Assembly (NCBI GenBank): GCA_030760725.1
Contig: JASWHV010000005.1
Location: forward strand, 24,003,241 to 24,067,240
DNA from: Neostapfia colusana
Taxonomy: Eukaryota > Streptophyta > Magnoliopsida > Poales > Poaceae
Direction: 5' to 3'
Length of the DNA: 64,000 nt
This document shows, in pieces, positions 1 through 11,380 of the stretch; the first letter of the stretch is position 1; each line of letters opens with the position of its first letter. A program made the position numbers and the translations under genes. The notes beneath the pieces were generated by a model, which had not been told where the DNA came from, searched no databases, and was given only the letters and a program-made list of their open reading frames with translations.

Positions 1-1232
1 GTCGATAGTAACCTGCCATCCCAAGAAAACTCTGAATATCCCTTACACTCTTCGGTTGGTCCCACTTCAGAACATCTCTCACCTTTCCTGGGTCAACCGA
101 TACCCCTTCCTCGGAGATAATGTGGCCTAGGAAAGATATTTCCTTTAGCCAAAATTGACACTTGTTGAGTTTGGCGTATAATTGATGCTCACGCAACTTC
201 TGCAAGGTCAATCTCAGATGTTCTTCATGCTCCTCCTCACTTTTTGAATACACCATAATGTCGTCGATGAAAACCACGACGAATTTGTCCAAGTACTCCA
301 TGAAGACCTTGTTCATAAGGTACATGAAGTACACGGGTGCATTTGTCAACCCAAACGACATAACGGTATATTCATACGAACCATACCGTGTCCGAAAGGT
401 TGTCTTAGGTATATCGGAGGGCTTAATCTTCAGCTGGAAGTATCCCGACGGAAGATCAATCTTGGAGAACACTCGGGCTCCTTTCATTTGGTCGAACAGG
501 TCCTCTATACGGGGTAGAGGGTATTTATTCTTGATTGTTACCTCGTTGAGAGACCTATAGTCCACGCACATCCTTTGGGTTCCATCCTTCTTGTCTACGA
601 AGAGCACCGGAGCTCCCCATGGTGACGAGCTTGGACGGATAAAACCCTTTTCCAACTGTTCTTGAATTTGCTTCTTGAGTTCAACTAGCTCGTTGACGGG
701 CATCCTATAGAGTCTCTTGGCTATGAGTGCAGTTCCGGGTACCAAATCTATGGCAAACTCGATGTCCCGGTCAGGTGGCATACCTGGAAGCTCTTCCGGG
801 AACACGTCCGAAAATTCCTGAACCACTGGAATTTTGTCCAATGTTGCTTCTTCGACGTGGTTCAAATTTGCCCATTCGGTTGTTTGTTGGGCTGACTCGA
901 ACTCGACATGAATATCGTGCTCGTTTGTCAACTGCATGCTCCTTTCGGCACATTGGATTACTCCGTTGTGCTTGCTTAGCCAATCCATTCCGAGTATGAT
1001 ATCAATCCCTTGGGAGTCCAAGACAATAAGGTTGGCAAGGAAGTCTACCCCCCTTATTTTAAGGCTTACTTTCGGACATACTATATTAGTCCTCATTTCT
1101 CCTCCGAGAGAATTAACTAACATAGCACATTTTAAGTGGGATACGGGTAGATGATGTTTGACAACGTATTTGGATGATATGAAGGAATGCGATGCTCCAG
1201 AATCAAATAAGATGGTGGCTGGGTTGGAGCTG
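1..1232 (-). pseudogene. Gypsy element A: protease and reverse transcriptase part of pol (continues past window start)
   Basis: Read on the minus strand from 1232 to 1 this is one open frame. It begins at the retroviral-type aspartic protease active site (DSGASHSF, about 1205-1180) and runs through the RT core, with LPRIEDLFDQ, SKIDLPSGY and the catalytic FIDDI motif near 265-250. It is the direct continuation of the gag frame that ends at 11396; the CACTA element 1233-11395 separates them. No stop codon was seen here, so this part is damaged only by the insertion and by two stops in gag. The Gly-Tyr motif reads LPSGY where the other copies in the window have LRSGY. The element would have copied its RNA into DNA in cytoplasmic particles. 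RNase H and integrase lie outside the window. Confidence 0.93.
1230..1232. repeat. Target-site duplication CTG, left copy
   Basis: CTG immediately precedes the left CACTA terminus and matches 11396-11398. Removing the element and one CTG restores a continuous A-element reading frame (Ala-Ser-Ser-Asn) at the junction. Confidence 0.95.
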
Positions 1233-1254
1233 CACTACAGGAAAAACGATCATA

Positions 1255-1690
1255 GACGACGGCCATATTTATTGACGACGGGGCCGTCGTCTTTAATGTT
1301 ATTGACGACGGCTAGATAAAGCCGTCGTCAATAACTCAGTTATTGACGACGGCTAGACGAGAACCGTCGTCAATAAATTATTGACGACGGTGCCCGTCGT
1401 CTTTAACTAAATTCAGGCCCACCCGAGGAGTTATTGACGACGGTTGAACGAGAACCGTCGTCAATAAATTATTGACGACGGTGCCCGTCGTCTTTAACTA
1501 AATTCGGGCCCACCCGAGGAGTTATTGACGACGGTGACCTAGTACCGTCGTCAATAACACAGTTATTGACGACGGCTGAACGAGCACCGTCGTCAATAAA
1601 TTATTGACGACGGCGCCCGTCGTCTTGAACTTAATTCGGGCCCACCCGAGGCGTTATTGACGACGGTGACCAGGCACCGTCGTCAATAAC
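1255..1690. repeat. CACTA left subterminal repeat array
   Basis: About a dozen copies of TTATTGACGACGG and its complement CCGTCGTCAATAA are arranged head to head, so most pairs form 30-40 nt hairpins. A larger unit of roughly 90-130 bp, marked by GGCCCACCCGAGG at about 1417, 1508 and 1639, is repeated in tandem. In En/Spm the subterminal repeats bind the TNPA protein, and this array is the natural counterpart here. That function is inferred from family knowledge. Confidence 0.9.
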
Positions 1691-2040
1691 GGGACATATA
1701 ACCCGTACGCGAGCCGGGAGGCGGCAGTGGCCGCCTCCCGACTCGCGCCGAGCTCTCGTCGCCGCCGCCCTCCCCGCCGGTCCCCGCCACCGCCACCGCC
1801 GGTCCCCGCCGCCACCGCCGAGGTAAGTCCCCCTCCTCCTCCCCCTCCGGCCTCTCCCCCGGTTTCCTCGCCCCCCGGCCGCGCCGCCGGCGACCGGTGA
1901 GTAAACTTGGACTTGTTTGGTGCTGGTAGGCTGCTTGTGCCATCCTGCAGATTCTCCTTCCCCAGCTGGAGAGGAGAGCTGCACATATCGGATCCTCCTC
2001 CTGCGGCTAATCAGTCTCAGAAATCCAATCTCTGATTTTT
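1691..2040. other. GC-rich block in the CACTA 5' region, possible captured 5' UTR
   Basis: The block is CCG/GCC-rich and includes a 17-bp-arm hairpin (1708-1724 with 1731-1747, one mismatch). Splice-donor-like GAGGTAAGT lies near 1820 and an acceptor-like CCTGCAG near 1947. The look is of a grass gene promoter and 5' UTR, either the element's own promoter or captured host DNA. No ORF here is convincing. Confidence 0.4.
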
Positions 2041-3288
2041 AAAAAAAAAGCTTACTCCTACTTACCTTGTTTCCAAGCTTTAATAACCGCTGGGTTCGTG
2101 ACTGGTTGTTACAGATGTTCCATTTCTGTTGCCATTTCACCTCCTTGTTAAACTAAGCAAAGAGGGCTCAGAACTCTCTGCAGCATTCATGAAAGTATGG
2201 CGAAACACGAGATCAAATTCAATGATCCTTTGGCTCATTGAACTCCTCCACGTCTTACGGCATGAGAAGCAGCAGCTCCGGGCTCCCGTACGAAGCCACA
2301 GGAAACCTGTGAAAATATTCATTGCATTCGCCCCCCCCCCCCTTGATTAATTATAAGTCGGTGACGCTCACTCGTCACCAAGAGACTCTTTGATGAGTAA
2401 GTGAACAACACAAAGGGTTAAATCAGAGACGACAACAAGAGAGAGTTGCATCGAACGCGACATATCACATGCTTATGGCCAACTGACGATGGCCAATAAG
2501 AGCAGTACCTGTAGTGTAGAAGCCCGGTCCATGGGTTCCAGCCGGATTCCCCATGGAGCTTGCAACCAAGGGTTACATTGTGGAGCGGTCGAAGGGAAGC
2601 CGCGGCGGCCATGCCGATGCGCAGGCAACCACTCCTACCGCGGCGAAGGTGGTTGCGGCGCGCGCGTCGGGGTCGGGGGTTAGGGGAAGAGGAAACCATG
2701 TTCGTGGGCCGGGCCGCAAGGGAGGAACAGATTCGGCCCATTTCTCTGCAATTTTTTTTTAGAGGTAGACAAGTCCACTTGCCCAGATCAGCACAGAGGA
2801 CAGCGCAGCAGGTTCAATTCAATCCAATTTCATTATTGAAAAAAAAAACCATCATCTGTAGCAGCAGCAGCAGGCAGGCAGGCAGGGCAGGCAGGCGCAG
2901 CGGCGGCGGCGACCAGGACGACATCTGCATCTGCATCTCCAAACAAGTGATGGACGAAGGTTACAAGCATCAACAACTAAGGAATCAGCATCATCTGCAT
3001 CTGATAAAAAATGACCATGAGAAGGTTAAACTTTAATGCATATAGCATATTGCAATATAGAAGAAAAGTGATTAGAAAAAAATCAATAAGTAGCCCCAAA
3101 GATTGCATTGGTCAACATTCAATACGATGCACCTAATTGGTTTGACACCATTGTGGTTCTAACATTTTGCATAGAATTGATACTTATTGAGCCCATCCTG
3201 TTTATTATCCCAGTTATATGGAAGCTTTTGGTTTCTCATTTTACATACTTTTCTTATGGTTATTTCCGTATAGTAAATTGCTGCCAAG
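2041..3288. other. Non-transposase filler in the CACTA 5' region
   Basis: This 1.2 kb has mixed composition: a poly-C run near 2331-2342, an A-run near 2838-2847, CAG-type short repeats at 2862-2900 and an acceptor-like TTGTTACAG at about 2105-2113. No long conserved ORF is present. It could be captured host sequence, but I could not identify a source. Confidence 0.4.
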
Positions 3289-3500
3289 TGATTGTTAGCA
3301 TATACGTGTATTAGGATTAGGGGTGATTGTCATTAGTCATTAGGCTACTTGTCTGTCAAGTCATGTACCCTATATATATGTACCCCTAACCCATATCAAT
3401 GAACTAATTCTGTTTTCATCCTCTAATATGGTATCAGCCAAACCCTAGGCTTCCCTCCCCTTCTCTCTCCCGATTCCAGCAGCGCCACCAACCATGGCCG
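3289..3500 (+). mobile_element. Possible Ty1/copia LTR end and primer-site remnant inside the CACTA element
   Basis: The stretch 3289-3428 resembles the 3' part of a grass copia LTR, with a TATATATA-type box in CCCTATATATATGTACCCC. It is followed at 3429 by TGGTATCAGCC, close to the usual copia primer site TGGTATCAGAGC. A short leader and an ATG at 3494 follow. Nothing recognisable as gag continues downstream, so this would be a truncated remnant. The call rests on the motif pair only. Confidence 0.45.
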
Positions 3501-4060
3501 GCGCTCCGCCGGCGACCTCTCCTCCCTGGGCGCCGCCTCACCCCAACACTTTCCCTGGCGGGCACCTGCTCTCTCCCCTAACGCCGCAGCCGTGCCTCCT
3601 CTACCCGCAGGCGAACCTTCTCCGGCCGCCGGTACCGCGCCTTCTCCAGCCGCCGTCTGGTCTCCTCCGACTGTCGCTGTCGCGCCCTCTGGCAGCCGCC
3701 GCTCCTGGATGCAGGTCCCGAGCGCGCTCCTATGGTCGCGTCGAGCCCTGGCCGCGCCTCGGCCGCTGCCGCTCGCCGCGCCCCGCCCCGAGCCCCGCCC
3801 TGATGTGCCGCCCGGCCCCGCCCCAAGCCCCGCCCTGGCGCGTCGTACGACCTTAGTTGATTAATTGTTTAATTAGTATTGTAATTGATTATTGTTTAAT
3901 TAATACTTTGATTGATTGTGTGATTAGTTACTATATGTAAATAAATGGGTTTCGGCCCGGTCCGGCCTGACACGACCCATTTAGGGTCTGTCACGGCTCA
4001 TTTAGTGGTAATGTATTAGTCGAGACAGGCACGGAGGACGGGAAGCTCGCGCGCGTGGAC
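3501..4060. other. Proline/arginine-rich open stretch, then AT-rich spacer in CACTA
   Basis: A 120-codon open frame from 3494 to 3856 is made almost entirely of Pro, Ala, Arg, Leu and Ser codons in GC-rich DNA and has no recognisable motif. It is followed by AT-rich sequence with repeated TTGATTAATTGTTTAATTA-like words at about 3857-3910. I see no supported gene. Confidence 0.35.
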
Positions 4061-4670
4061 GGCGGGCCCCAACGGTGGGGTTTCATCTTTGAACCACTTA
4101 CAACGGGGTATAACGTACGACGGCTAACCCTAAAGGCGTCGTAAGATAATGGCAGGCCCCAACGGGGCATAACTTAGGACGGCTGACCCACTTCTTTGTC
4201 TCTCCTTTTTTCCTTCTCTCTCGTTCTTTCCTCTCTCTCTTTTAAATGACTCAAAAACGAAAGATTGACGTAAACCTATACAACATGCGTCACCCGTTTC
4301 GAACGGGCCCGTCTCACATGTGTTGCGCATGTGAGGCGTGTACGTTCGGAATTGTCCCTTTTTGGACAGCCTGGGAGTGACCGAGGGGGCGTGGCATGTG
4401 ATGAAACGCGGGTTTAGATCTAGACGAGATTTCGACGGCATAACCCTGTTGTTCTCTGCTGCACCATTTTCGGGCGTGCAGTGGAGAACAGCGGGGTTAT
4501 GCTGCCGAAATTTCGTTCGGATCCATACCACGCGTCTCGTCGTGAGCACGCTCCGCTCGATCACTCTTGGGTGGGTTTAGGACCTATCCTTTCCAATAGA
4601 TGTAGGGCCGTGACATAAATAAATTATAAAGTAACTATAATTTCCTTGACATTAAACTGCAGATTCAAAC
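4061..4670 (+). promoter_or_regulatory. Upstream region and leader of the TNPD-like gene, with a long foldback
   Basis: Two direct repeats of about 29 bp (near 4099-4127 and 4165-4193, both containing AACGGGG and GACGGCT) precede a large imperfect inverted repeat at about 4366-4464 and 4476-4575. The transposase ATG follows at 4671. No clear TATA box was identified. Confidence 0.45.
4366..4575. repeat. Imperfect inverted repeat (foldback) of about 100-bp arms
   Basis: The arms 4366-4464 and 4476-4575 are complementary around an 11-nt loop. Pairing is best near the loop, where GCATAACCCTG pairs with CGGGGTTATGC apart from small mismatches. It continues outward to AGTGA (4376-4380) opposite TCACT (4561-4565). 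Identity is roughly 70-80 percent by eye. It lies just upstream of the transposase start. Confidence 0.75.
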
Positions 4671-7600
4671 ATGGGTGAGGATCGTAGTTGGATGTATACC
4701 GGTTGGAAGAACAGTTCTGGTGGTCACTCGGATGAGTGGTTCGCAAAGACAGATGCTTTTGTAGATCGAGCGTTTTCATTGTCAAAGATCGATAAGGTGC
4801 GGTGCCCATGTACGAAATGTCAAGGTGCAAAGTGTTGGGACAAAGTGAATTTGGCGTTTCACTTATGTCGATACGGTTTCATGCAAGATTATGAGGTGTG
4901 GACCTTTCATGGTGAGACATCTTCTCAACCCTTACAAGTTTCAGATGAGGATGACAACACGGGGGTCGATAGGATGGACGAGATGCTTGATGCTATAAAT
5001 CCTGAATTGATGGAGGATCCTCCTCCAACGGAGGTTGAAGCGTTTTTCACGCTTCTCAAAGCTTCAGAAGAGCCGTTGCATGAACACACCGAAGTGACGC
5101 TCCTTACTTTCATGACTAGATTTATGGCCATTAAGTCTAAGTATTTCTTCTCCAATAACTGCTACAACGATCTTATCAAATTGATCAGCGATATCCTTCC
5201 ACAACCACATAAAGTGCCTAAAGATATGTATCAGTCTAAGAAGTTGATTTCTGGTCTAGGTATGAAATATGAGAAGATTGATATGTGTCTAGACAATTGC
5301 ATGCTTTTTTGGAGAGAGCATGCCAACGAGAACAAGTGCTTAAAATGTGGTAAAGCGAGATTTGTCGAAGTTGTTAATGACGACGGTTCAAAAGTAATGA
5401 CTCAAGTCGCACGGAAGCAGCTTCGCTACTTGCCTGTCACACCTAGGTTCAAGCGTTTGTTTCTATCTAAAAAAACTGCTAGACACATGAGGTGGCATAA
5501 AGAAGGTGTACGTGAGAACAACAGCATGATGGTGCACCCGTCGGACGGTGAGGCATGGAAGGCGCTTGACCACTTCGATCTAGATTTCGCCAATGACGCG
5601 AGAAATATTCGCTTTGGGTTGGCGACAGATGGCTTCTCACCGTTTAGTACAAACGCCACACCATACTCATGTTGGCCCGTGTTCGCTATTCCGTACAACT
5701 TACCACCATCGCTTTGTATGAAGTATGAGTTCATGTTCCTATGCCTTATTGTACCTGGACCGGATCATCCTGGTTCACGACTGAACGTGATGATGCAGCC
5801 ATTGATTGAAGAGTTCAAAATGTTATGGACAGGAGTCGAAGCGTACGACTGTTATAGAAAACAGAAATTCAACCTTCGAGCTGCGTACTTGTGGTCTATT
5901 CATGATTTTCCAGCTTACGGCATGTTTTCTGGCTGGAGCACTCATGGTCGATTGACATGTCCAATATGTGCTTCGGACATGGATTGTTTTCGTCTAATTC
6001 ATGGTGGCAAGATATGCTACTTTGATTGTCATAGACGTTGGTTACCGCCAAATCACGTGTTTAGGCAACAGAGAAATGCCTTCAGGAAGGGTACCATTGT
6101 AAAAAAGGGACCACCACAACGTCTGAACGGGTCGGAAATTGTTAAACAGCTCAATAATCTAGTGCCAGATGAAGGTCGTCCTGGATATTTTGTTGGTTAC
6201 GGAGAGGATCACAATTGGACTCATATATGTGCACTATGGGAGTTACCGTATATGAAGTCTTTAATTCTAATGCATAACATTGATGTCATGCACCAGGAAC
6301 GTAACATGGGCGAATGCATCATAAGCACGTGCTTGGATATGACGGGAAAAACAAAAGACAATATAAAAGCTCGGAAGGATTTGGCAGAGGTTTGTAACCG
6401 ACCAAGTCTTGAGCTCTCCGAAGCTGGTGGCAAACCACGAGCTTGTTTCTGCCTTCGACCAAAAGAAAAGAAAGAAGTCTTCAAGTGGTTGAAACAGTTG
6501 AAGTTCCCAGACGGTTATGCTGCTAGCCTGAGAAGAGCCGTTAATGTTAAGACTGGAAATCTTACTGGTTTGAAGAGCCATGATTATCACATAATCATGG
6601 AAAGACTTCTGCCGGTTATGTTTCGAGGCTATCTTGACGATGAGGTTTGGAAAGTGTTAGCCGAGCTTAGCTATTTTTATAGACAGCTTTGTGCTAAAGA
6701 AATCAAAAGGGAGATGATGGAGAAGTTGGAAAAAGAGATACCCGTGCTTTTATGTAAGATGGAAAAAGTATTTCCTCCAGGGTTCTTCAATCCAATGCAA
6801 CACCTTCTAATCCATCTTCCATATGAAGCTAAAGTAGGTGGCCCTGTTCAATATAGGTGGATGTACCACATTGAAAGAGCACTTAGATGTCTAAAACCGA
6901 TGGTTCGTAATAGGGCAAGGGTTGAAGGATGCATCGCCGAAGCATTTACACTTCAGGAGATAGGATACTTTTCAAGTGTCTACTTTGCAGAAGAACACAA
7001 TATTAATGCATCGGTGTTACGGTATAATATGGCTGAAGCAACCTCTTGTAGCGAACTCTCACTTTTTCAAACGAGAGGCACCACTGTTGGTAGTGGCACG
7101 ATCTATGATGCTTCAGCAGATGAAAAGACAGCTGCTTTGTTATACATGTACGCTAACATAGATGGGATGGACAATTTTTTTCAGTAAGTGGTTGTTCAAC
7201 ATCTATACAAATTTGTGTGGTGTGTTATACATCTACACCAATAATTCTTTTTTGTCCTGATTTAGTGAGTTCGATCGACAAAATTGGAAGTCTAAGCAGC
7301 AACCTACTAGCAAGCAAATACAAACAATGCGACACTATGGAGTAAATGGAGGACCTAACTTCCAAACGTGGTTTCGAAATTATGTAACGTTTTCCTTGTC
7401 TTGTTCCTCTTATTAATTATGTTCATAGCATAAAATAGTCTTCTTACTTCATATGTTGGACAGTGCAAGACACAAGTCGGTGTTCATGAAGATTTGCGAC
7501 AACTGTCCAACGGATCCATTAAAGTTAAACTCTTCGGTCGATATGATGTCAATGGGTTCCGATTCCGTTCAACTCAATTTGAAGCTCAACGTCCTTTAAG

Positions 7601-8168
7601 GGCAACATCAAACACCGGAGTTGTGACAAGGGCCGTCGATGCCGAAGGACATGAAACTAATTTCTATGGGATCATAAAGAAAATCCTAGAATTTAGTTTT
7701 GCCAGGAATAAAGACCTTAAAGTAGTCTTCTTTGACTGTGATTGGTTTGATAATAACAATGGAACTCGACAAAACCAATTTGGCATGGTAGAAGTCAAAC
7801 ACAAGGACCGACTACGAGGCTACGACACCTTTGTCCTTGCACACCAAGTCGAACAAGTGTACTATCTACAATATCCGTGCGAAAAACTTAGTGCATGGTG
7901 GGTTGTACAAAAGGTGAATCCTCGTGAGCGGTTATATACACCGGACAATACTGGTTACATTGATGAGGCAGATATTGTTTACCAAGAAGAAGAGTTGCCG
8001 GATTCTTTTGTCGTTGAGCCTGGTCTACGACTCGATGAATTAGTTGGAGATGCACAAGATGTACAGACTCATATTGTGAAAAAACGAAAACGGCGAACAA
8101 CCATGACAAAAGATCGATGGTCCGGTTTACGAAGTAGAGTACATGATCGTGATACTGATGAATTTTGA
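4671..8168 (+). CDS. TNPD-like CACTA transposase, three exons, 1111 aa
   Basis: Exons are 4671-7183, 7266-7383 and 7464-8168. All introns are GT-AG and the phases fit (2513, 118 and 705 nt). The start MGEDRSWMY is the usual start of this family. Residues 5-80 form the zinc-finger-like transposase-associated domain (CPCTKC, HLCRYGF). The Tnp2 catalytic region spans about 300-560, with TDGFSPF at Asp320 and HNIDVMH at Asp538. A DUF4218-like block lies at about 630-760, and a DUF4216-like block (FFDCDWFD) in exon 3 at about 940-1020. In En/Spm this protein cuts the element ends together with TNPA. Length and domain order are full. I saw no stop or frameshift, so the gene may be functional. The unspliced frame stops at 7185-7187, inside the intron 1 donor. 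The next gene starts 87 bp downstream. Confidence 0.92.
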
Positions 8169-8255
8169 AATTAAGTACAAGTATCGTTTCTTCCATCTCT
8201 TCTTTCGTCTTCTATATTTTCCTTTAAATTCATTATCAAATTTCCTTTCATCAGG

Positions 8256-10843
8256 ATGTCATCGAGCAGTAGACGACGGGGGACGCGGGGCTTTCTGCCC
8301 CCGAGAGCAGACTCTGTTTTCCAGGGCTGTCAGTCTAGCAATGGTAGACTGTCTCAGCTGTTGGGCCTCGACAGAGGCCAGGGGTCACGAGAGCGGTCAC
8401 TACAGGTAAAGAATAATTAATTACATAAATTATATAAAAAACTTTCTTAAATCTATATTACCAATCTTCAAATTTTTAGGACGACTCTACGTCTGAGGAG
8501 ACAGAGGTCAGGGGTCCTCTTCAGACACCACAGGTTTCGGAGCCTGTTACAGATCCTGCTTCGGATCCTCTTCAGGTTCCGGCACCGCAGGATTCAGACC
8601 CTGCTTCAGAGCCTTCCACAGAGCCTGATGTGGAGCCGGCTCCACAGCGGCGTTACAGGAGGAGCCACTACGTGGCTCCTCCTCCGGTTCCTGCACGGCC
8701 AGAAGATCGGGTCGTTATTCGTCCGGTTGGCGATAGGTAAGTAAATCTATAACAAATCAATTTAGATATTTTAACACTTATATATGTACTAATTGAGAAT
8801 CGTGTATTAGGTCTTGGGCCGATGACTCGTTCACGGGTCAAGGACGCCATCGCCAGGTCAACGCTGTCCTGGGCCAGCTCATCCGTTGTCACTACCCCGG
8901 TCTAGTGAACGGACGGGCTGCTACGTCTTGGGACGATTACGCTACGGCCCAGGACATTACCTACGGCAACCACCAGGAGCATGTGTGGCATGAATTCATG
9001 GTAAGCAAATCGTCTATTTGTTAAATGCGAACCTATTATATGTTAAGTACATTAACTTGTATATTTCTACTTGTAGAAATATTACCGTTTGGAGGACGAG
9101 GCCCAGCTGGATCACGCTCGCCTGGTCTTCAACAACAACGCTAGGAAGCTCCTGACGCAGTCGATTTCAACGGCTCGCATTCAGGCTACGAAGGCGTACT
9201 ATAAGTTGCATCCGGACGAGGGTGAGCCGGGGCAGTTTAGGGATGTGGCGGACAAGTACTTGACGGAGGCACAGTACGCAGAGGTAAATTCTTTATTTTA
9301 CTTTGCTTCATTATCCAATTTTCATCAATATTTTCATCCAACAACAAATGTGTGCAGGTCAGCGTACCGTGGCTTGAGTCCTGTCCGGACGCCTACAGTT
9401 CCCTGTGTGCTCGTTGGGCGAGCCAGGGCTTCCAAGGCGTGTCGATGACCCGCCGACAGAGTCGAGGGACGGACGGGAAACACCGTCTTGGCGGGGACGG
9501 CTACGTACGCCTTGCTAAACGGATGGTAAGTGATACTCGAATTATATTCTAGTTAATTTCTATCGCTACCATTATGCTAACACGTATCGATAGGAGCGCG
9601 AGATCGGTCAGGAGCCGACCGCTATCCAGGTGTGGAGGAGAGGTCACATGGGAAGTGACCCCTCGCAGCCTGATCAGCTGTCTTCTCAGACAGCGACAGA
9701 GACGTTGGTGAGTTCTTTAGTTGACTTAATTGTATTATCTTTAAAACTTCTGATGACTTTAATTTTTTGTATTTTCAGGAAAAGTATGGGGAGGAGGTGC
9801 GGAGGCTTCGAGGCGACGATTACGATTGGCAGAACTCGCCGATCGTACCTGAAGCCGCCTATGCAAGCGGTGGCGGTAAACCTCACGGCCGGTGAGTTCT
9901 GTTGTTTTCATTTACTTTCATTAACTTCGAGATACGAAACTTTAATACTCTTACTTCGTTGTGTAGGTTGGCCATCTTCGATGGAGTAGTAGACTCGAGG
10001 GAGGCGCGGTCTTACTCGAGGGCCTCTTCATCGCAGGGTGGATCCAGCAGGCGTGGCAGCCGTGATCTGGAGCTCCAGAGTGTCCAGGAGGAGCTCCAGA
10101 GGACGCAGGAAGCGCTGAGGCTCGCGAACGAGAGGCAGGCAGCCGAGCTCCGGGCTAGGGACGAGTATCAACACTCGTACATGCTACAACTGCAAGCTGC
10201 CATGCAGGTAAGTTCAGATCAATGTACTCAACGTTTCTAATATATAAATGACATGTATAATAATTTACTTCATATTTGCAGGCTATGGCCACAGGACAAC
10301 CCGTTGTCTTTCCTCAGTGGGCGCCGCCACCGATACAGCTACCACAGGGGCCGACGTCAGGAGCACAGGTACAAAATTTCTCATAATAGCTGCAACTAGT
10401 TAAATTTGCTCAAATTTAGTTGAATTTGATCAAACTTACTTAAACTTAGAGAAAACTAGTTAAACATCCTCAAACTGAGTAAAATATGGTACAACTTACT
10501 CAACTATAGTCAAATATGACCAAACTTACTCAAACATAGCCAAAACTTTTTGAACTAGCTCAAACACAAACACTACTAGTCCATACTTCTCAAACTTAGT
10601 AAAATATGAGCAAACTTACTCAAACATAGCCAAATCTAGCTAACTTGCTCAATTTTAACTTGTAATGAGTTTATTTAATCATATACACATTTGTGAACTT
10701 CTAATTTGTCTACCTATACATGTACATCATAGGGATCGGCGACACGGGCTCAGGAAACTCCATCCCCTCAGCAACCAGCGTTTGGACGAGCGCACGACGA
10801 CTTCCTGGACTCCGGTGGCAGCGGTCGGGGTAGCGTAGGGTAG
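8256..10843 (+). CDS. TNPA-like second CACTA protein, ten exons, 545 aa
   Basis: Exons are 8256-8405, 8480-8736, 8811-9000, 9077-9283, 9358-9525, 9594-9707, 9779-9891, 9967-10207, 10282-10368 and 10733-10843. Every intron is GT-AG and phases close to a stop at 10841. Residues 1-135 are Ser/Pro/Glu-rich and acidic. About 136-400 resembles the plant En/Spm-associated transposase family (Ptta/Transposase_24), which in En/Spm-like elements provides the subterminal-repeat-binding protein. Residues about 415-480 form a coiled coil (LELQSVQEELQRTQEALRLA), suited to dimerisation, and the tail is Pro/Gln-rich. The gene lies 87 bp after the TNPD-like stop on the same strand, so the two may share a transcript by alternative splicing, as in En/Spm. 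No disabling change was seen. Exon limits are my prediction. Confidence 0.82.
10369..10732 (+). repeat. Degenerate repeats inside the last intron of the TNPA-like gene
   Basis: This 364-bp intron is built from variants of CTCAAACTTAGTNAAA-like words. An exact 24-nt repeat occurs at 10521-10544 and 10611-10634. The other introns are much shorter (about 70-82 bp) and lack such repeats. Confidence 0.75.
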
Positions 10844-10975
10844 TGTGGCGTGCGTATAGTGTTTTTGTGCCTGCCTGTGATGTATGTTTTAATTGCCTGT
10901 GATCTGGCCATCGAGCCAGGGCTGGCCTCGAAGCCAGGGCAGGATTTTCTATTTTTTTAAAAAAAATTGAAAAGC
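10844..10975 (+). other. Short 3' UTR region of the TNPA-like gene
   Basis: Between the stop and the subterminal array there is a small inverted motif built on GCCAGGGC near 10915-10942, then a T-run and an A-run at about 10951-10967. No canonical AATAAA was seen. Confidence 0.35.
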
Positions 10976-11380
10976 TTATTGACGACGGTTTCTGGTACTT
11001 GGCCGTCGTCAATAAGCCACTAGTATTGACGACGGCCAGGTACCAGAAACCGTCGTCAATAAGCAATTGTTATTGACGACGGCCTATTGTAAACCGTCGT
11101 CAATAAGCCAAGGTTACTGACGACGGTTTCCTGGCCGTCGTCAATAAGCTTATTGACGACAGCCTGGTTTAGCTGTCGTCAATAAGGTTATTGACGACAG
11201 CTAGATTTAGCTGTTGTCAATAAATTTATTGACGACGGTTACCGTCGTCAATAAACTTATTGACGACTAATAATTGACGACAGCTCAAAACCGTCGTCTA
11301 TAAGCTTTTACCGTCGTCAATAACTTATTGACGACGGTAGTGCCCTTATTGACGACGGTTTCCGGCCGTCGTCTATAGTC
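10976..11380. repeat. CACTA right subterminal repeat array
   Basis: The same TTATTGACGACGG motif and its complement recur in inverted pairs across this stretch, with degenerate versions (GACGACAGC, GCTGTCGTC) in the middle. It mirrors the left array and probably binds the element's TNPA-like protein. Confidence 0.9.

Noticed and set aside
1255..1690. CRISPR-like array of regular short repeats
   Set aside because: The repeats are palindromic CACTA subterminal motifs in a eukaryotic transposon, with no unique spacers of constant length.
1631..1984. Overlapping antisense ORFs rich in Gly and Arg
   Set aside because: Three frames are open at once because the DNA is GC-rich; there is no codon preference for any one of them.
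3494..3856. 120-codon proline-rich ORF
   Set aside because: Its composition is explained by GC-rich low-complexity DNA, and there is no recognisable gag or host motif. Kept only as a possible remnant of a copia leader.
5740..5800. Asn in the TNPD motif PGSRLNVMMQPL where an Asp is common in En/Spm TNP2
   Set aside because: From memory the related grass subfamily also has Asn here, so I did not treat it as a lost catalytic residue. An alignment is needed.
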